A stretch of DNA of 37,887 nt from Pseudonocardia lacus (GTDB taxonomy: Bacteria; Actinomycetota; Actinomycetes; Mycobacteriales; Pseudonocardiaceae). The stretch lies in contig NZ_JAHDTH010000057.1 of assembly GCF_018531445.1 (NCBI RefSeq), positions 1 to 37,887 of the forward strand, read 5' to 3'. Position 1 is the first letter of the stretch. The number at the start of each line of letters is the position of its first letter. Positions 8,970 through 16,470 of the stretch are shown one piece after another. A model generated the notes under the pieces. The model worked only from the letters and a program-made list of their open reading frames with translations. It had not been told where the DNA came from and ran no database searches. A program made the translations under genes and the position numbers.

Positions 8970-10118
8970 GTGGACTTCAGCTACGACGACGAGCAGAACG
9001 CGCTGCGCCAGGCCGTGAGCGGGCTGCTCGCCCGCGCCTACGACGGGGAGAAGCGCCGGGCGGTGGTCGCGGCCGACCCGGGCTTCGACGAGAAGACCTG
9101 GTCGCAGCTCGCCGAGATGGGCCTGCTGGGGCTGCCCTTCGCCGAGGAGCACGGCGGCGCGGGCGCCGGCCACGTCGAGGTGGCCATCGTGGCCGAGGAG
9201 ATCGGCCGCGTGCTGGCCCCCGAGCCGTACGTGCAGGCCGTGGTGCTGACCGGTGGCCTGATCGACGCGGTCGGCACCGACGCGCAGCGCGGCGAGCTGG
9301 TGGCCGGTCTGGCCGAGGGGACGCTGGTGCCGGCGTTCGCGCACGCCGAGCCCGGCACCCGGTGGAGCACGTCGGCCTCGGGTGTCCGGGCCGCCGAGGA
9401 GGGCGGCACCTGGCGGCTGACCGGGGTCAAGGAGCCGGTGCCCAACGGCGCCCGCGCCGACGTCCTCGTGGTCAGCGCCGTCGTGGGCGACGGGGCCACC
9501 CGGCTGTTCGTCGTCCGCGGCGACGCCGAGGGCCTCACGCGCAGCGGCTACCGCAGCCACGACGGCACCCGCGTCGCGAAGGTCGAGCTGGCGGGCACGC
9601 CGGCCGAGCCGCTCGGCGAGGGCACCGACGACCGCGCCGCCGCGATCGAGCGGGCGCACTCGCTGGCCCGCATCGCCTACGCGCACGAGAGCATCGGCGC
9701 GATGGCCACGGCGCTGTCCACGACCACGGAGTACCTGCGGACGCGCAAGCAGTTCGGCGTCACGCTGAACAAGTTCCAGGCGCTCACGTTCCGGGCCGCG
9801 GACATGTACGTCTCGCTGGAGCTGGCGCGCAGCACGGCCCTGTGGGCGAGCCTGGTGGTCGACACCGGCGGCGACGTGGTCACCGCAGCCGACCGGGCCC
9901 GCCTGCAGACCAGCCGGGCGGGGCGGCACATCGGCAAGGACGCCATCCAGCTGCACGGCGGCATCGGCGTCACCGCCGAGTACACCGTGGGGCACTACAC
10001 CAGCCGGCTCACCGCCATCGACCACGTCCTGGGCGACGGCGACTGGGCACTGGCCCGGCTCGCCGCGGGCGTCGGCGACCACGAGACCGTCGACCCGCTC
10101 GGCGCGCCCTACACCTGA
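8970..10118 (+). CDS. Acyl-CoA dehydrogenase (second subunit of a tandem pair)
   Basis: A 382-aa acyl-CoA dehydrogenase-like protein beginning VDFSYDDEQNALRQAVSGLL at a GTG four bases after the upstream stop. N-terminal helices, FAEEHGGAG, and the C-terminal segment LRTRKQFGVTLNKFQALTFRAADMY and IQLHGGIGVTAEYTVGHY are all recognisable. The middle strand region is less conserved than in its neighbour. I do not see a catalytic Glu aligned with either known position, which fits a non-catalytic partner subunit as in ChsE4/ChsE5-type heterotetramers; this is inference. A strong GC hairpin nine bases downstream probably ends the two-gene transcript. Substrate unknown; neither gene lies inside the aromatic operons. 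Confidence 0.88.
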   Translation: MDFSYDDEQNALRQAVSGLLARAYDGEKRRAVVAADPGFDEKTWSQLAEMGLLGLPFAEEHGGAGAGHVEVAIVAEEIGRVLAPEPYVQAVVLTGGLIDAVGTDAQRGELVAGLAEGTLVPAFAHAEPGTRWSTSASGVRAAEEGGTWRLTGVKEPVPNGARADVLVVSAVVGDGATRLFVVRGDAEGLTRSGYRSHDGTRVAKVELAGTPAEPLGEGTDDRAAAIERAHSLARIAYAHESIGAMATALSTTTEYLRTRKQFGVTLNKFQALTFRAADMYVSLELARSTALWASLVVDTGGDVVTAADRARLQTSRAGRHIGKDAIQLHGGIGVTAEYTVGHYTSRLTAIDHVLGDGDWALARLAAGVGDHETVDPLGAPYT

Positions 10119-10126
10119 CCGTCCCA

Positions 10127-10159
10127 CGGCCCGGCCGGGCGTCTCGTCCGGCCGGGCCG
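10127..10159 (+). terminator. GC-rich hairpin after the acyl-CoA dehydrogenase pair
   Basis: Perfect 12-bp arms CGGCCCGGCCGG and CCGGCCGGGCCG flank a 9-nt loop, starting 9 bp after the stop at 10118. There is no T tract, as is common in high-GC actinobacteria. Confidence 0.7.
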
Positions 10160-10208
10160 CGGGCGGTGGGAACCACGCCGCACGGCGGCACGAGACGAAC
10201 GGAACGGG

Positions 10209-10580
10209 ATGAGCGGCGGGACGAGCGGTGCCGGTGAGCCGGTGAAGATCGGCAACGTGCTGCACCCGGTGGCCGACGTGGCCGCCGCGGTGCGGTTCTA
10301 CGAGGGCGTCTTCGGGCTCGGGCGCAAGTTCGTCGACGGCGACCGGTACGCCGCGCTCGACGCGGGCGGCACGACCCTGGCACTGGCCGGGCCGGCCGAG
10401 GACGTCACCGACGGCGCGGCGGCGGCGTCGTTCAAGGTCGCCGACGTGGCGGCCAGCGTGGCCGCGATCGTCGAGGCCGGCGGCAGCGTCGTGCGGGAGC
10501 CGGAGCAGGGCCCGCACGAGGTGCGGGCGGTGGTGCGCGACCCGTGGGGCAACGTGCTGGTGGTCTACGGACGCGGCTGA
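10209..10580 (+). CDS. VOC-superfamily (glyoxalase/bleomycin-resistance fold) protein
   Basis: A 123-aa single VOC domain with the paired beta-alpha-beta-beta-beta modules: VLHPVADVAAAVRFYEGVFGLG at the N-terminus and AAASFKVADVAASVAAIVEAGG followed by VVRDPWGNVLVVYG at the C-terminus. The metal-binding positions of true glyoxalase I are not all evident: the first motif has H but the final ExE position reads VLVVY. It could be a binding or resistance protein or a noncanonical lyase. The ATG at 10209 has only a poor GGAACGGG upstream; a GTG codon about 11 codons later (VKIGNVLHPV) is an alternative and would still leave the domain whole. It sits alone between the dehydrogenase terminator and the Acg gene. 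Confidence 0.75.
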   Translation: MSGGTSGAGEPVKIGNVLHPVADVAAAVRFYEGVFGLGRKFVDGDRYAALDAGGTTLALAGPAEDVTDGAAAASFKVADVAASVAAIVEAGGSVVREPEQGPHEVRAVVRDPWGNVLVVYGRG

Positions 10581-10622
10581 TCCTCGGGGCACGCGGCGGG
10601 GATCGTCCGGCGGTGGGCGCTC

Positions 10623-10637
10623 GGGTCTTTCGGCCGT
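10623..10637 (+). promoter_or_regulatory. DosR/DevR-like operator upstream of the Acg-family gene
   Basis: GGGTCTTTCGGCCGT matches the dormancy-regulator box GGGACTTTNGGCCCT at nearly every position, with differences only at the A/T and the C/G near the ends. It lies 70 bp before the ATG of an Acg-family gene. Acg is a DosR-regulon member in mycobacteria (established), which supports the assignment here (inference). Confidence 0.5.
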
Positions 10638-10706
10638 ACCCGGACACCCCGCCCGCCCGGCACCCTCGATGTCGACAGCGAACGTCGAGCATCCGGGACG
10701 GACGAC

Positions 10707-11606
10707 ATGGACGAGGCACCGGCCGCACTCGGCCTGACCCCGGAGCAGACCGCCGACGTGCTGGCCGCGGCCGGCCGGGCCCCGTCGCCGGACAACACCC
10801 AGCCCTGGCGCTTCCGGGTCGACCCGACCTCGATCGCGCTGCTCGCCGACCGGGGTCGCCGGATGCCGGCGACCGACCCCGACGATCGCGAGCTGCGCCT
10901 GGCCTGCGGCGCCGCGCTGTACACGCTGCGCATCGCGCTGCGCGGGTACGGCGTCCGACCGCTGGTCACCGTGCTCCCCGACCGCGACGACCCCGACGTC
11001 ATCGCCGTCGTGCGCCGGGGCGGGCACCGGCCGGCGAGCCCCGGGGAGCGCCGGCTCATCGAGGCCATCCGGCGCCGGCGCAGCGATCCGCACCCGTTCG
11101 CCGATGCCGCCGTGACCGTCCCCGAGCAGTACGCGCTGCGGCGCGCCGCGCAGGACGAAGGGGCGTGGCTGCAGGTCGTCGACGGGCCCGGCGAGCGGCG
11201 CAGGGTGCGGGAGCTGGTCACCGCCGCCCACCACCAGCAGGCCGCGGGCGCGGCGGGCGACCGGTGGGCGCTGCGCGGCGTCAGCGGCGCCGACCCCGCC
11301 GACGGGCGCGAGAGCGAACCGCTGATCGCGGTGCTGACCGCGCACCTGAGCGGCCACAGCGCGGACGTGCAGGCCGGCCAGGCGCTGCAGAAGGTCCTGC
11401 TGACCGCCACGGCCGAGGGGCTGAGCGCGTCGTTCCTGTCCCAGGTGGTGGAGGTGCCGCAGACGCGCGAGCGGCTGCGCCGGCTGGTGCACGGCATCCG
11501 GGCGCCGCACGCGGTGCTGCGGATCGGTCGCGGCTGGCCGGTCCCGGCGACGCCGCGCCGGCCCGTCGCCGACCTCCTCGCCGCCGGCCCCGACGGCACC
11601 GGCTGA
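10707..11606 (+). CDS. Acg-family nitroreductase-fold flavoprotein
   Basis: A 299-aa protein of the nitroreductase fold. APSPDNTQPWRFRV at 25-38 is the typical FMN-phosphate segment with NTQPW, followed by SIALLADRGRRMPATDPDDRELRLACGAALYTL, which is diagnostic of the Acg (Rv2032) branch. The C-terminal half retains ALQKVLLTATAEGLSASFLSQVVEVPQTRERLR and the final IGRGWP. In mycobacteria Acg binds FMN with an occluding lid and is thought to store flavin or aid persistence rather than reduce nitro compounds. Length is normal to slightly short. It starts at an ATG behind a DosR-like box. A strong bidirectional hairpin follows. Expression under low oxygen or nitric oxide is the natural prediction. 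Confidence 0.85.
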   Translation: MDEAPAALGLTPEQTADVLAAAGRAPSPDNTQPWRFRVDPTSIALLADRGRRMPATDPDDRELRLACGAALYTLRIALRGYGVRPLVTVLPDRDDPDVIAVVRRGGHRPASPGERRLIEAIRRRRSDPHPFADAAVTVPEQYALRRAAQDEGAWLQVVDGPGERRRVRELVTAAHHQQAAGAAGDRWALRGVSGADPADGRESEPLIAVLTAHLSGHSADVQAGQALQKVLLTATAEGLSASFLSQVVEVPQTRERLRRLVHGIRAPHAVLRIGRGWPVPATPRRPVADLLAAGPDGTG

Positions 11607-11646
11607 GCCGGCGTCACCTCCCGACCGCGGCGGCCCCGCCGCCGGA

Positions 11647-11678
11647 ACGGGCCCGGGCGGTGTTCCGCCCGGGCCCGT
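11647..11678. terminator. Bidirectional hairpin between convergent genes
   Basis: ACGGGCCCGGGCGG and CCGCCCGGGCCCGT form a perfect 14-bp stem with a TGTT loop, between the Acg stop (11606) and the stop of the convergent small gene (11683). It probably ends both transcripts. Confidence 0.8.
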
Positions 11679-11682
11679 GGCG

Positions 11683-11880
11683 TCAGCTCGCGGGGGCCCC
11701 GGTCGCGCCGTCGCGCTCCCCTGCCCGCCTGCGACGTCGGACGACCAGCCGCACCGCGGCCAACCCCAGCGGCAGCCCGGCGCCCAGCGCCGTCCCGACC
11801 TTCGCCGACCTCCCGCGCCGCCCGGCGGCCTTCCCGCTGCCCGGATCGTGCCCGCCCGGATCGTGCCAGAGCCCGTTCAT
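11683..11880 (-). CDS. Small single-pass membrane protein, hypothetical
   Basis: A 65-aa protein starting MNGLWHDPGGHDPG at an ATG with an excellent GGAGG four bases upstream, which is the main evidence that it is real. A short Gly/Lys/Arg-rich stretch leads to one hydrophobic segment (VGTALGAGLPLGLAAVRLVV, about residues 30-49), then a basic RRRRR cluster and a polar tail. The basic residues on both sides make the topology ambiguous. It resembles small tail-anchored or single-span proteins often found in actinomycetes, with no named family I recognise. It lies 122 bp downstream of the SCO6745-type gene on the same strand and may be co-transcribed with it. An interrupted palindrome GTCGAT-G-ATCGAC at 11895-11907 lies just upstream. 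Confidence 0.6.
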   Translation of the reverse strand: MNGLWHDPGGHDPGSGKAAGRRGRSAKVGTALGAGLPLGLAAVRLVVRRRRRAGERDGATGAPAS

Positions 11881-12002
11881 GCGTCCTCCGCCTCGTCGAT
11901 GATCGACACAGGCTGCCCGGGCGGACCCGGTCGCGGGACCGGCCGGAGGTCCCGGGTCGGGCGTGCCGATCGACCCACCCGCCCGGGCTCGGCCGCGGCG
12001 GC

Positions 12003-12899
12003 TCAGCGGGTGGAGTCGGCCAGGTCGTGCGGGCCGGCGGCGGGGTATCCGGCCGCGGCCCGGACCGCCTTCCCCCAGGGGATCAGGATGTCGAGCAGGG
12101 CGGGCAGGTCGTCGCCGAGCGCGGTGACGATCGGCGCGCAGACCCGGTCGGTGGCGACCTCGACGGCCTCGCGCTCGGCGCGGCCGAGCTCGGTCAGCGC
12201 GCCGTCCGCGAGCAACCCGCGCGCCACCAGCCGCTCCTCGGCGGCGTCGAGCTGCTCGGGCGTCCAGGCGCGGGTGCGGACGTAGCTGCGCAGCGGCAGC
12301 CCCCAGAAGGCCTCGGTGAGCAGCCCGATCTCGGTGGCGTCGAACCCGGCCGACACCCAGGCCGCGATGTGCGCGTCGCCGCGGTACTCGCGCAGCAGGT
12401 CGGCCAGCCGCCACACGTCGCCGACCGGGTCGCCGGGCAGCCCGAGGGACAGCAGGCCCGCGAACAGCGCCTTGCCCTCCGGGCGCAGGGGCTCGACCGC
12501 GCGCTGCAGCAGGTCGCGGGCCCGTTCGGCCCCCTCTGGCTGCTCCCCCAGCACCCGCACCAGCTGCGCGGTGGCACCCCGGGTGCGGGCCGCGCAGATC
12601 GTGGCGGCGTCGGTGATCGACCAGCCGTGCGCGACGGAGGGGATGACGGCGTCCGGGTTGAACACCCCGAAGGCGGCCGCGACGACCTCCCCGGGGACCT
12701 GCCCGAGCACGGAGCCCCGGCTGGTGAAGTACGCCGGCCCGTCCGGGGCCTGGACGCCGCGCGTCGAGCGCGGGCTGCCCGCGAACCCGAGCGCCTGGTA
12801 GGCCTCGTGGGCCTCCGGCGCGAAGTAGACCTGCCCGGCGACGGGCTCGATGGCCCCGGCGAGCCGCCGGGCGGATGGGGCTGTCGACGATGACGGCAC
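12003..12899 (-). CDS. SCO6745-family protein (helical, function unknown)
   Basis: A 298-aa protein with the family opening ARRLAGAIEPVAGQVYFAPEAHEAYQALGF, then GQVPGEVVAAAFGVFNPDAVIPSVAHGW and LLSLGLPGDPVGDVWRLADLLREYRGDAHIAAW, all typical of the SCO6745 family of actinobacteria. The C-terminal part resembles a winged-helix segment (WTPEQLDAAEERLVARGLL, then LTELGRAEREAVE), so a MarR-like fold fused to a helical domain is possible. The GTG at 12899 is chosen because TATGGT at 12906-12911 is a good -10 hexamer six bases upstream, suggesting a leaderless transcript; GTG at 12905 is the alternative. A perfect 30-bp inverted repeat lies just upstream, between it and the VOC gene. Function unknown. 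Confidence 0.75.
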   Translation of the reverse strand: MPSSSTAPSARRLAGAIEPVAGQVYFAPEAHEAYQALGFAGSPRSTRGVQAPDGPAYFTSRGSVLGQVPGEVVAAAFGVFNPDAVIPSVAHGWSITDAATICAARTRGATAQLVRVLGEQPEGAERARDLLQRAVEPLRPEGKALFAGLLSLGLPGDPVGDVWRLADLLREYRGDAHIAAWVSAGFDATEIGLLTEAFWGLPLRSYVRTRAWTPEQLDAAEERLVARGLLADGALTELGRAEREAVEVATDRVCAPIVTALGDDLPALLDILIPWGKAVRAAAGYPAAGPHDLADSTR

Positions 12900-12905
12900 C
12901 CGCAC

Positions 12906-12911
12906 ACCATA
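12906..12911 (-). promoter_or_regulatory. Possible -10 element for a leaderless SCO6745-family transcript
   Basis: On the minus strand TATGGT is followed by six bases and then GTG (12899), the layout of leaderless actinobacterial genes. No convincing -35 is visible; that position falls next to the edge of the inverted repeat. Confidence 0.4.
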
Positions 12912-12930
12912 ACAAGCGTTCAGTAGGTTT

Positions 12931-12997
12931 CCCGTCGAGAACGAACTTGTCGTGATCAACAGGGCTTGTTGATCACGACAAGTTCGTTCTCGACGGG
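12931..12997. repeat. Perfect 30-bp inverted repeat with 7-bp spacer
   Basis: The arm at 12931-12960 (beginning CCCGTCGAGAACGAACTTGT) is the exact reverse complement of 12968-12997, with AGGGCTT between. GC content of the arms is far below that of the surroundings. The repeat lies 4 bp after the VOC stop and about 30 bp before the SCO6745-family start on the minus strand. There is no T tract and no flanking target duplication that I can see. It could act as a terminator/processing hairpin, an operator, or be the relic of a small mobile element. Confidence 0.85.
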
Positions 12998-13001
12998 GCT
13001 G

Positions 13002-13526
13002 TCAGACGGGGGCGGCCGGGGTGGAGATCCCGACGCCGCCGCGGGTGTGGGCGCCGTAGCGGGCGACCTCCCGGCCCAGGTCGAGGCGCACGCCGCGGCG
13101 CATGCGCCCGGCGATGGCCACGTCGTCGATCAGCCTCGCCGGGACCAGCCAGGCCACCTCGAACTCCAGGCCGTCCGGGTCGCGGGCGTAGATGCTCTTG
13201 GTCGTGCCGTGGTCGGTGGCCCCGACGAGGGCGCCCGCGCGGTCGAGCACGTCGGCCAGCTCGGCCAGCTCGCCGAGCGTGCCGACCTCCCAGCCCAGGT
13301 GGTAGAGCCCGACGCTGGTGGTGCCGGCCGGCGAGTCGGACAGCCCGTCGCCCATCGCGAACAGCCCGATGTCGTGGTCGTTGGTGGAGTCCGGCGCCTG
13401 CAGGAACGCCGCCGTGCCCGGCCGCTCCATCACGACGCGGAAGCCCAGCAGGTCGCGGTAGAAGGCGACGCTGCGGGTGATGTCGCGGACGTAGAGCACG
13501 GCGTGGTTGAGCCGGTGGATGCCCAC
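13002..13526 (-). CDS. VOC-family dioxygenase (CatE / extradiol-like)
   Basis: A 174-aa protein with the two-module VOC fold. Likely metal ligands are His8 in LNHAVLYV, His76 in LYHLGWEV and Glu121 or Glu123 in DGLEFEVAW, the H-H-E set of type I extradiol dioxygenases. Such enzymes cleave catechol-type rings next to the hydroxyls, so with the upstream Rieske gene the pair could hydroxylate and then open an aromatic ring; glyoxalase-like activity cannot be excluded. The GTG start at 13526 is 11 bases after the Rieske stop with only a weak ribosome site, so translation is probably coupled. About 40 extra C-terminal residues, basic and Gly-rich, follow the core domain. The 30-bp inverted repeat starts 4 bp after its stop. 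Confidence 0.75.
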   Translation of the reverse strand: MGIHRLNHAVLYVRDITRSVAFYRDLLGFRVVMERPGTAAFLQAPDSTNDHDIGLFAMGDGLSDSPAGTTSVGLYHLGWEVGTLGELAELADVLDRAGALVGATDHGTTKSIYARDPDGLEFEVAWLVPARLIDDVAIAGRMRRGVRLDLGREVARYGAHTRGGVGISTPAAPV

Positions 13527-13537
13527 GGTCGCGGCCC

Positions 13538-14905
13538 TCAGTCGCCCGCGACCGGGTGCCGCTCGGCCGCGAGGTAGTCCAGCGCCTCCTGCACGGCCGG
13601 GTCGTCGTCGGTGCCCAGGTAGCGCCAGTCCTCGCCCTCCTCCAGGGTCTTGTCGGCGGCGCGGATCCGGGTGAAGTCGCGGCCGTCGCCGGCCAGCGCG
13701 GGCGGCGCGGTGCCGTCGGCGGCCAGCGCCTTGGCCGCGCCGATCAGGAGGCGCCGCATCCGGATGACGGCCTTGTCGAGCTGGCCGAGCTGCTCGCTGC
13801 TGCGGTCGTAGATCGGTCCCATCGACTCGGTGACCATCATGTCCTGGCTGACGAAGTCCGAGACACCGGTGAAGGTGACCGTGCGCTGGTTCTCGCGGTC
13901 GATCAGGTAGTCGTTCTCCGCGACGTGGGTGCGCGGGGTGATGCCGCCGGTCCGCCGGGTGAACGCGGTGTCGTAGGGGCTGGCCTCGAACAGCGGCGCC
14001 CCGCCGTAGCCCCGTGGGTTGGCCTGCTCCTGGGCGTCGAAGTTGTAGCGCCAGCAGCTGGTGTCGTCGATCGGCACGACCATCAGGTGCCGCGTGTTGT
14101 ACGGGATGGCGGCGATGATCGTGCTGTAGGGCGCGACGTACTCGGTGATCCGGACGTTGGTGTGGCCGTTGGGGGTGGTGCGCAGCCCGCCGTAGCGGAA
14201 GCCGTACCAGGTGTTCTCGACCTCGATGCGCGGGGCGCGGTCGGTGGCCCAGAACTTCCAGGTCATCTTGTTCGTCGGGTAGCCCGGCTTGTCGCTGCCG
14301 TCGTCGGGGATGTCGGCCGCGGCGGCGAACGCGTGCAGCCAGGAGATGTGCGCGGTGTCGAGGTTGCCCTCCATGGTCTGGATCCAGTTGCACGTGGTGT
14401 GCAGCTTGGTGGCCACGACCTTCTGCGCGGGCAGCGTCTCGGTGCCGAAGTCGCGGAAGGGGGTCATCGTCTCGGCCGGGCCCATGTAGGTCCACACGAT
14501 GCCGCCGGACTCGTGCACCGGGTAGGCCTTGGCCCGGACCCGGTCCTTGAACGTGCTCGTCGGCGGCTCGGAGGGCATGTCGATGCACGCGCCCTCGGCG
14601 TCGAACTGCCACCCGTGGTACGGGCAGCGCAGCCCGCAGGTGCCGTCCGGGCCGGCCTCGTTGCGCCCGAAGTACAGCGAGGCACCGCGGTGCGGGCAGT
14701 TCTCCTGGATCAGCCCCACGCGCCCCTTGGTGTCGCGGAACGCGACCAGGTTCTCCCCCAGCAACCGGACCCGCACCGGGTCGCCGCCCGGCAGGGGCAC
14801 CTCCTCGCAGAGCAGCGCCGGGGTCCAGTAGCGGCGCAGCACCTCCCCCATCGGGGTGCCCGGCCCGACCCGGGTGAGGATCTCGTTGTCGGCCTGCGAC
14901 AGCAT
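13538..14905 (-). CDS. Rieske aromatic-ring oxygenase, alpha subunit (phthalate 4,5-dioxygenase / LigXa-like)
   Basis: A 455-aa terminal oxygenase. The Rieske [2Fe-2S] cluster ligands are Cys70/His72 (CPHRG) and Cys94/His97 (CPYHGW). The mononuclear iron site is in MEGNLDTAHISWLH, with His186 and His191; the third ligand is probably the Asp of SQDMMVTESMG (inference). The family contains phthalate 4,5-dioxygenase and the O-demethylase LigXa, alpha-only enzymes that need a separate reductase; none is seen here. It starts at ATG 14905 behind AGGAGG, is followed by the VOC dioxygenase, and reads away from a LysR regulator that probably controls it. A second, closely related Rieske gene lies at 26190-27548: the first 190 residues are nearly the same in both, while residues about 230-340 differ much more. 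Substrate unknown, likely an aromatic acid. Confidence 0.9.
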   Translation of the reverse strand: MLSQADNEILTRVGPGTPMGEVLRRYWTPALLCEEVPLPGGDPVRVRLLGENLVAFRDTKGRVGLIQENCPHRGASLYFGRNEAGPDGTCGLRCPYHGWQFDAEGACIDMPSEPPTSTFKDRVRAKAYPVHESGGIVWTYMGPAETMTPFRDFGTETLPAQKVVATKLHTTCNWIQTMEGNLDTAHISWLHAFAAAADIPDDGSDKPGYPTNKMTWKFWATDRAPRIEVENTWYGFRYGGLRTTPNGHTNVRITEYVAPYSTIIAAIPYNTRHLMVVPIDDTSCWRYNFDAQEQANPRGYGGAPLFEASPYDTAFTRRTGGITPRTHVAENDYLIDRENQRTVTFTGVSDFVSQDMMVTESMGPIYDRSSEQLGQLDKAVIRMRRLLIGAAKALAADGTAPPALAGDGRDFTRIRAADKTLEEGEDWRYLGTDDDPAVQEALDYLAAERHPVAGD

Positions 14906-15071
14906 TGTCGACCTCCTCGTGGCGCGCGGCGCCGGGAGCGGATTGGCTGGTGTGCTCGGCGTTCGTCGCGCCGGATCCGATCTCGACGGTAAACGATCGC
15001 CGCAGGTCACCGGCATTCCTGATGCCGGACTATCGACAACGCGAATACCGCGGTAAGGCCAGGCGAGCCTC
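14906..15071. promoter_or_regulatory. Divergent Rieske/LysR control region with two dyads
   Basis: This 166-bp gap separates the Rieske gene from its divergent LysR-type regulator. CCGGCAT-TCCTG-ATGCCGG at 15010-15028 is a perfect interrupted dyad. For the leftward promoter, TACCGT (reverse of 14986-14991) is a reasonable -10, which puts the dyad over -35 to -45, the usual activation site of LysR regulators. A second, perfect palindrome, TACCGCGGTA, is at 15046-15055, close to the LysR start and suited to autoregulation. Confidence 0.5.
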
Positions 15072-16058
15072 ATGGCGCGGAGATCGTCCGTGGCCTTTGA
15101 TGGCGGGGTGGGACCCTCGACCTCGCGGCTCACCGGCCTGGACCTGAACCTGCTCGTGATCCTGCGCGAGCTGCTGCGCGAGCGGAACGTCACCCGCGCC
15201 GCGCAGCGGGTCGGGCTCTCCCAGCCCGCGGCCAGCGCCGCGCTGGCCCGGCTGCGCAAGCACTTCGGCGACGAGCTGCTGGTGCGGGCCCAGGGCGGCT
15301 ACGAGCTGTCCGCGCTCGCGCACCAGCTGGCCGACCGGGTCGAGGGCGTCTGCGACGGCATCGAGGCGCTGCTGTCGACCGGCGCCGAGTTCGACCCGGC
15401 GACCTCGCACCGGGAGTTCACCGTCGTCCTGTCCGACTACGCGATCGCGGTGCTCGGCGAGCGGCTCGCCGCCACGGCCGCCGAGCAGGCCCCGCACGTG
15501 CGGCTCAACCTGGTGCTGGTGCGCGAGGCGCTGTCGGCGCGCATCGCGCAGACGATCCGGGCCGTGGACGCCGTGCTGTCCACCCCGAACGCCCGCTTCC
15601 GCGTCCCGGAGATCCGCTCGACGACGCTGTTCCGCGACCGCTGGGTGTGCATCGCCGGGCGCGGGTCGCGCTTCGGCGCCGCGCTGACCGAGGACGACGT
15701 GCGCGACGCCGGCTGGGTCGTGCCCTACCACCGCGACTCGGAGTTCCCCTCGGTCGTGCCGGTCAGCGGGCAGCTCGCCGCGCTGGGGGTGCGCCCCGCC
15801 GTCGGGATCCGCGTCGACAGCTACCAGGCCGTGCCGTTCCTGGTGGCCTCCACCGACCGGCTCGCGCTGGTCCAGGAGCGCCTGGCCCGCCTCTACGCCG
15901 AGCAGCTGGGCCTGCGCGTGCTCGACCCGCCCGCGCCGCTGGAGCCGCTGGTCTCCCGGCTGTGGTGGCACGAGCGGCACACCGACGAACCGGCCCACGC
16001 GTGGTTCCGCAGGGTCGTCGTGCGCGCGGCGCGCGCGATCGGCGCCGCCGACGCCTGA
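15072..16058 (+). CDS. LysR-family transcriptional regulator (NodD/NahR type)
   Basis: A 328-aa LysR regulator. The winged helix-turn-helix covers about residues 22-82 (LDLNLLVILRELLRERNVTRAAQRVGLSQPAASAALARLRKHFGDELLVR, here described in part). The rest is the periplasmic-binding-protein-like effector domain, beginning about 95 with EFTVVLSDYAIAVL, the opening typical of the NodD/NahR/LinR branch that responds to aromatic effectors. It is divergent from the Rieske-VOC pair and is the natural activator of it. The ATG at 15072 has no clear ribosome site; a GTG near 15108 would remove 12 residues that are not part of the domain. No partner gene follows directly. Confidence 0.88.
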   Translation: MARRSSVAFDGGVGPSTSRLTGLDLNLLVILRELLRERNVTRAAQRVGLSQPAASAALARLRKHFGDELLVRAQGGYELSALAHQLADRVEGVCDGIEALLSTGAEFDPATSHREFTVVLSDYAIAVLGERLAATAAEQAPHVRLNLVLVREALSARIAQTIRAVDAVLSTPNARFRVPEIRSTTLFRDRWVCIAGRGSRFGAALTEDDVRDAGWVVPYHRDSEFPSVVPVSGQLAALGVRPAVGIRVDSYQAVPFLVASTDRLALVQERLARLYAEQLGLRVLDPPAPLEPLVSRLWWHERHTDEPAHAWFRRVVVRAARAIGAADA

Positions 16059-16144
16059 GCGGCCCGTCGGGGGCTGTGGGCGGCGTCCGGCCGTGGTGCA
16101 ATGGGCACAGGGCGACATGGCTGGACGATCGACGGAGATGCGGC

Positions 16145-16414
16145 ATGTGGCTGGTCAGCGGCGTGGACGAGGAGCACCGGTTCCGCGAGTGGGGCGAGGC
16201 CGTCGACTACTACCGACAGATGGTGCGCGGCTGGGTCGGCGCGCACGGCGGTGACGCGGGCGTGGCCCGGGCCATCGACGACCTGCCGACCGGCGGGGCG
16301 CACCAGGCCGTCTTCCCCGACCCGGACGCCCCTGACGGCGAGCGGCGCGAGGTCGAGTTCAGCATCGGGTGGGAGGTCCCCCGGGTCGGGCTGGACCACT
16401 TCACCGCCTGCTGA
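16145..16414 (+). CDS. Hypothetical 89-aa acidic protein
   Basis: The ATG at 16145 has GGAG about seven bases upstream and opens MWLVSGVDEEHRFREWGEAVDYYRQMVRGW, an amphipathic helical start. A second part, AVFPDPDAPDGERREVEFSIGWEVPRVG, looks like two beta strands around an acidic loop. Composition is acidic with several aromatic residues, unlike the Ala/Arg/Pro-rich products of shadow frames, which supports coding. I do not recognise a family. It sits alone between the LysR regulator and the convergent MFS transporter gene. Confidence 0.55.
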   Translation: MWLVSGVDEEHRFREWGEAVDYYRQMVRGWVGAHGGDAGVARAIDDLPTGGAHQAVFPDPDAPDGERREVEFSIGWEVPRVGLDHFTAC

Positions 16415-16470
16415 GCCCGGCGGGCCCCTCGTCGTCGAGGACGTGCGGCAGCGCGGGCGCAGCACCGCTC

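Noticed and set aside
8967..11510. An 847-codon minus-strand frame over the acyl-CoA dehydrogenase and Acg genes
   Set aside because: No domain, no ribosome site, and real genes fill the plus strand.
12931..12997. Intrinsic terminator with U tract at the 30-bp inverted repeat
   Set aside because: The stem is not followed by T residues on either strand; a terminator role is possible but cannot be claimed from sequence.
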